Of a DNA stretch of 64,000 bases, positions 60,153-64,000 are shown in pieces (the stretch's first letter is position 1; every line of letters begins with the position of its first letter). The position numbers and the translations under genes were made by a program. Below the pieces are notes generated by a model. That model saw only the letters and a program-made list of their open reading frames with translations. It had not been told where the DNA came from and ran no database searches. The stretch is taken from positions 6,033,744-6,097,743 of the forward strand of contig OX637393.1 of assembly GCA_951799425.1 (NCBI GenBank). Reading direction: 5' to 3'. Source of the DNA: Ilex aquifolium. Taxonomy: Eukaryota > Streptophyta > Magnoliopsida > Aquifoliales > Aquifoliaceae.

Positions 60153-61184
60153 CTAATTGTCTATCCCAGATGCATTACCCCATAACACGCCAAGAAGCCA
60201 TGCTGGTCTCTCACTTTCAGGCAAGCTCATGAAGAGGTCCACCTTAATCGGGTCACTAGCAATCTTATAAGCCGTCCTGTGTCGGTGATCCATCATTAGG
60301 CCATCTATTTTTGACAATTCTGCGTTAAGTTGACGCCTCGCCTCAGCAGCATCTTGCTCATAACCAACCATTTGAGCAATGTCTGAAAGTTGTTTTCCAC
60401 ATGTCGACACATAGTCACCAAGTATTTCAGTCATTTTATTTATGCTTCGTGCAATGTCATTAGATGTTTCACCAGTTGCCTTCCTCCTATGTTTACGACT
60501 TATGGGTGTGTCCCTCTGTCCAACCACACCATGTAGAGGCGTGATGTTAGACATTCCTGTGTCTGCAATGTTTACGTTAGTTTCTGTGACATCCTTAGTA
60601 TCATGCACCTGAACTCCAGTATCATCACCTCCAACCATCTCTTCTAAATATTTCGCATACTCGCCTGTTGCACGATCTTTGCCAAAAATTATGCACCATT
60701 CATTATAGTAAGACCAGCTTTTCTCACACATTCCTTTCGCATTGCGGTCTTTCTGGAAAAATTAAGGCCGTTAGTGAAAGACTTAATGACGATGTTAGGT
60801 GGGTTGGGAAGTACGTACCTTTACGTACTCTGCCCAAACGTCGTCCCCTTCAACATCTATCTTTTGTTCTGCGTCGTTCCAGCCGAACCCTGACGTGCTT
60901 AGCATGGTGAAGAGTGTGTTGTAGGTTTTCTTCCAATTTTTAATCTTCGACTCAATGTGTGGAGTGGCACGTAGGTCAGTTCCGCCTAGTGCATCAGATA
61001 AAGCCTTTTCCAAGTGGTGCAAATAGCCTGATCTGAATGCGCCGTTTTGAGATTTCCAGCCCTGATTGCAAATGTCTTTCAGCGCATGAATAAGCAACGA
61101 TTCTTTGGACGTTGACCACATACGTCTCGGTCCTTTATAATACTGTGAACTTCCCCTAAACTGCGAACTCCCGACACTTGCCAT
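60153..61184 (-). CDS. Harbinger-associated Myb/SANT-like protein, two exons
   Basis: Partner protein of PIF/Harbinger transposases; in studied elements it binds DNA and helps bring the transposase to the nucleus. Exon 1 is 61184-60819 (from MASVGSSQFRGSS) and exon 2 is 60752-60153, joined AAG|GTACGT and TTTTTCCAG|AAA in phase 0, giving 321 residues. The Myb/SANT-like region spans about residues 20-120 (MWSTSKESLLIHALKDICNQ, later HIESKIKNWKKTYNTLFTML, SGFGWNDAEQKIDV, VWAEYVK). It continues after the intron through NEWCIIFGKDRATGEYAK, the conserved second half. No stops interrupt it. An upstream in-frame Met at 61259 adds 25 residues but breaks the family start, so 61184 is preferred. It lies about 210 bp downstream of the transposase on the same strand. 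Confidence 0.85.
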
Positions 61185-61395
61185 GTATCCATTAGCAATA
61201 GCAGTGAATCCACATACGAGTTTAATTAAATTAAAGTTGCCAACAAAATATTTTTCCAATAAGTTTTAAAGACGTTTACATACACACAAAACATCCAATA
61301 ATACCATTAGTTGCATCGAATATAACTTAAAAAAATCAGTTTCAACACGCAAATGTAATTCACAAAAAACATGCAACAATCTGTACCCTCATACA

Positions 61396-62796
61396 TCAAG
61401 GTATCATATTACACCTCCAGTCATTGTACATGTCAGCCGCTAGTTGATCACGCCACGCAGTCCAACCATGCGAAGATTCAACGCTATCAATTATGTCATT
61501 ATCATTTACATTCTCATCTTCAAATGGATGGTCATCCAACTCTCCCTCCACTGGATCATATTCCATCTCGTTCCTAATAAGATTATGAAGTAAACAACAA
61601 GCAGCAATGATTTTGTTGTGCGTTGGTACAGGGTAAAAACATGCCGTCCTAAGGATAGCCAATCGCATTTTCAGTAGCCCAAAACACCTTTCTATGACAT
61701 TCCTCATTGTTGCATGTCTAAAATTGAAATACTTTTGCGCGTTCCTTGGAACTGCAGCACCGTCGGCAAACTCCTGTAAGTGGTATCGCTAGCCACGAAA
61801 TGGAGCCAAAAATCCTTCTCCATTTGTGTACCCAGCATCCACAAGGTAATATGTACCTACATATCCACATTATCTGATTAAAACTTAATTATTCAAGAAA
61901 CTAACCAAGTCACAACATGTCTAAAAATTATGACCAATTGTGACCTTACCACGTTCCACCTTCAACCCATTCCGTCTTGTGATATCATCTCGCAATACCC
62001 TAGAATTAGCTGCAGACCCCTCCCATTCGGGCAATACGTAGATAAATTTCATGTCTTGCCCACAAACGCCCAACACATTAGTAGCTGTCCAACCCTTCCT
62101 GTTCCTATACCTACCTTGGTGTAGGAAAGGCACTTTTGCCCTAACATGTGTGCCATCTAGTGCCTCTACACATCCCTATACGCACCAATGATGAAGAAAA
62201 CAATTGAGTACAAAGGTGTAGTTTAAATTCAATTACGAAATATTGACAAGTGCGTTACTCGTAATGACTACCTTGAACCACCTCCATTTGGGATCAGTGC
62301 AACCATCTGTAACTGGTTCAGGCCTCTTCAACAGTAATCGTCGCAATTTTAGAACAGCTTGTAGAACCGCGTTGAAGTGTCTGCTCACTGTCTCCCCAGA
62401 CCTAACGAAATTGAATTTAACTGGGCGATTCTTGTCATCATGGCTTATAACACTCAAGAACATCGCAACCATCTCTTTGACACGCATATTCTTTGTGTTG
62501 GTAAGACCACCGACTTCCCTAACTAAGCAGCACAACACGTGGAATGTATGTCTATCCATCTTAAGTTGTTCAACACATGTTCTATCGCTTTCTCCGATAA
62601 GCCTATGGAGATGCTCACTTTGTGCACGGAACCTATCGACTGACCTAGTCATTACTCGTGTCTTTCGTTTTTCATTTGCCCATATTGCTACCATAACCAT
62701 CAAAATGCAAGTAAACACAATGACGAACTCTCTTACTAAATTATTAAGATAAACAACCACAGCTGCTACATTGTCATGTTTACGGGCCATATTCAT
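61396..62796 (-). pseudogene. PIF/Harbinger DDE transposase (HARBI1-like), three exons, one nonsense codon
   Basis: Exons 62796-62272, 62175-61950 and 61856-61396 join in phase at FK|GCVEALDGTH and at ERG|TYYLVDAGY, giving 403 codons. The N-terminal part has the FRAQSEHLHRLIGESDRTC and FVRSGETVSRHFNAVL helix-turn-helix region. The triad is complete: D182 in ALDGTH, D257 in LVDAGY and E306 in NVIERCFGLLK, with 48 residues between the second D and E as expected for PIF. Codon 273 (61791-61789) is TAG, where relatives have a Gln in APxRGQRYHL. This is the only break seen, so the element was active fairly recently or is supplied in trans. The true N-terminus may lie further upstream; the first Met of the open frame is used. 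Confidence 0.88.
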
Positions 62797-63703
62797 TGAA
62801 ATAATCCCACAAAAATTTTAGTTGTATCAATAGTAATAATTAGTAAATAATTTTCCAAACACATTAAGTACATAGTTTTTCTTGAATTTTTTAAAGATAG
62901 TAGAATTATAGAAGTGTTGGCAAGTTTACACCAAATCAAATAAATTTGATATTTATGTGCTTCATGGTAACACAAACCAACAATGAGGGAAATGTAGTAA
63001 ATGGAAACAACATAGTCAAAAAAGAACACAACATATGCTATCAAGAAGACAAAAAATAATAATTTACAACCATGCACTAATTCATAATAGAAATGGTACC
63101 AGTTAAATTCTTGTCCCTTGGAAGATCAACTAACAAGGTAGCACCTGTTCAAACAAACAAAAGATTAGTAAGAATGCAGAGAGAAGCATAAATGAACAAT
63201 TCATTAATTTTTTTCATAAGTGTTGGGACATTTTATTGTAATAAACTAGTATTAAGTTAAACCATTAAACATGTTCAATCACTTTTACTTGCTATAGCAT
63301 TTCACTACGTACCCAATGTTAAAAAAAAAAAATTTTGAAGCAAGAATCATTTCGTCACAAACAATTGCCCATAATTTTCCTTTTATTTCTAAAAAATTAC
63401 TCTATATTGAAATATAGAGTGAAATAATCAAAAACATTTAAATTCAACCAAAAACCGTTCCATATATACTACTTTAAAATGTAAATAAAAGTGAAAAACA
63501 TTTGTTTTTCAATTTTACCCTTAATCAGTTAATACCAGTTTTATCCATCATTCATTAACAACCAATGTTACCTGCTTTGAATTCAGTTTATTAGCTAATA
63601 ATGAATTTAAGAAGTGAAAGTGGGCAGAAAAAAAAATCAGTTACTAAGCAAGAATATGAATGATCAAACAATGTTATATTCAGTCGCTAACAATTATGAC
63701 AAT
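62797..63703. other. Harbinger upstream region, no gene recognised
   Basis: AT-rich sequence upstream of the transposase. A 94-codon minus-strand frame at 63077-62793 is hydrophobic and low-complexity and was not accepted as a gene. Confidence 0.5.
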
Positions 63704-63808
63704 AAGCAGATTAAGAAGATGGAAGTCAATCAGCACAACAAATTTTTCTGTGAATTATGTGGGAAGTATGCAGTGAAGAGGAAGGCTGTGGGTATTTGGG
63801 GATGCAAA
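63704..63808 (+). pseudogene. RPL37A: Ribosomal protein eL43 (L37a) gene fragment
   Basis: Thirty-five codons, [20 protein letters not shown] and on to [15 protein letters not shown], match the central zinc-finger region of the large-subunit protein eL43. They include the first Cys pair of its C4 finger and the Cys at GIWGC. Similarity starts after AATAAGCAG, which could be an old splice acceptor or chance, and stops after GCK, before the fourth finger Cys and the whole C-terminus. The surrounding frame is open but unrelated. Fragment only; no promoter or poly(A) tail was seen. Confidence 0.8.
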
Positions 63809-64000
63809 TACTATCATAACATTTGAACGATACATATTCTGGGAATTCAATGAGTACATCAATAACTAATAAGAACACTTCCCATAGTCATGTTTTCATT
63901 TATTTACAACAGACACTCTCTTAAAATCATTGAAGGTTCCACCCCATTTCTTTAAATCTTTTTGTCTATCTCACATTGGGTCTATACATACCAAAAGCAG
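63809..64000. other. No feature recognised
   Basis: Sequence after the eL43 fragment to the window edge. No Harbinger right terminal repeat was found here. Confidence 0.5.

Larger units (their letters stand above)
58212..64000 (-). mobile_element. PIF/Harbinger element, large, right end outside the window
   Basis: The left end GGGCTTGTTTGGTATG follows CTA and has 330 bp of subterminal sequence shared with the element at 2821. Genes on the minus strand, in order of transcription: DDE transposase (62796-61396), Myb/SANT-like protein (61184-60153), small HBD protein (59893-59564) and a decayed frame (59310-58750). The matching right terminal repeat was not found before 64000, so the true right edge is unknown and 63.1-64.0 kb may be inside or outside. 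It interrupts another repeat that begins at about 58153. Confidence 0.75.

Noticed and set aside
62793-63077. 94-codon hydrophobic minus-strand frame beside the transposase
   Set aside because: Low-complexity AT-rich translation with no motif. It is probably the element's untranslated leader.

Overview
The window is nuclear DNA from a flowering plant, probably a eudicot. It has spliced genes with GT-AG introns and AT-rich intergenic sequence. It also has plant-type gene families (F-box/LRR, purine permease) and a dense layer of plant transposons: Ty1-copia, LINE, SINE, PIF/Harbinger, hAT, Stowaway, Tourist and Helitron. The species cannot be named from the sequence. Only two host genes look complete: an F-box/LRR gene (860-2648) and one purine permease gene (31825-34381).

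Layout. 1-2.65 kb: F-box gene. 2.8-6.5 kb: a decayed Harbinger-like element holding a long TA microsatellite and a degenerate A-rich array. 6.9-8.4 kb: an older duplicated block with a fresh SINE insertion. 8.4-10.7 kb: a truncated copia gag/protease fragment. 9583-22465 and 22466-35922: a head-to-tail tandem segmental duplication of about 13 kb. Its breakpoints lie in the copia gag on one side and in a LINE on the other. Each unit carries one purine permease, but unit 1 has lost the promoter and first exon through a 1.6-kb deletion, and unit 2 has lost about 0.9 kb of upstream noncoding DNA. 35.6-36.5 kb: LINE endonuclease fragment. 36.5-41.2 kb: a decayed copia element with one LTR. 41.4-50 kb: broken older copies of the duplicated noncoding block, filled with nested insertions, including a fragment of an ankyrin-repeat gene carried in what may be a transposon. 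50-58.15 kb: a fourth, older copy of the block. It serves as the empty-site reference for dating the insertions in the other copies. 58.2-64 kb: a large PIF/Harbinger element on the minus strand, entering from the right edge of the window.

The most unusual part is the Harbinger element. Its DDE transposase (DD48E triad present, one nonsense codon) and its Myb/SANT-like partner gene are followed, on the same strand, by a small intact reading frame with an RNase H1/caulimovirus-type N-terminal hybrid-binding domain. After that comes a decayed reading frame that may be a second SANT-like copy. A 35-codon fragment of ribosomal protein eL43 (L37a) lies upstream of the transposase.

The permease is the only gene here with an evident cell function (nucleobase/cytokinin-type transport). 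The rest of the window records successive duplication, transposition and deletion, and the insertion order can be read from paralogous empty sites. Repeat boundaries and homologies were read by eye; no alignment or database search was run.
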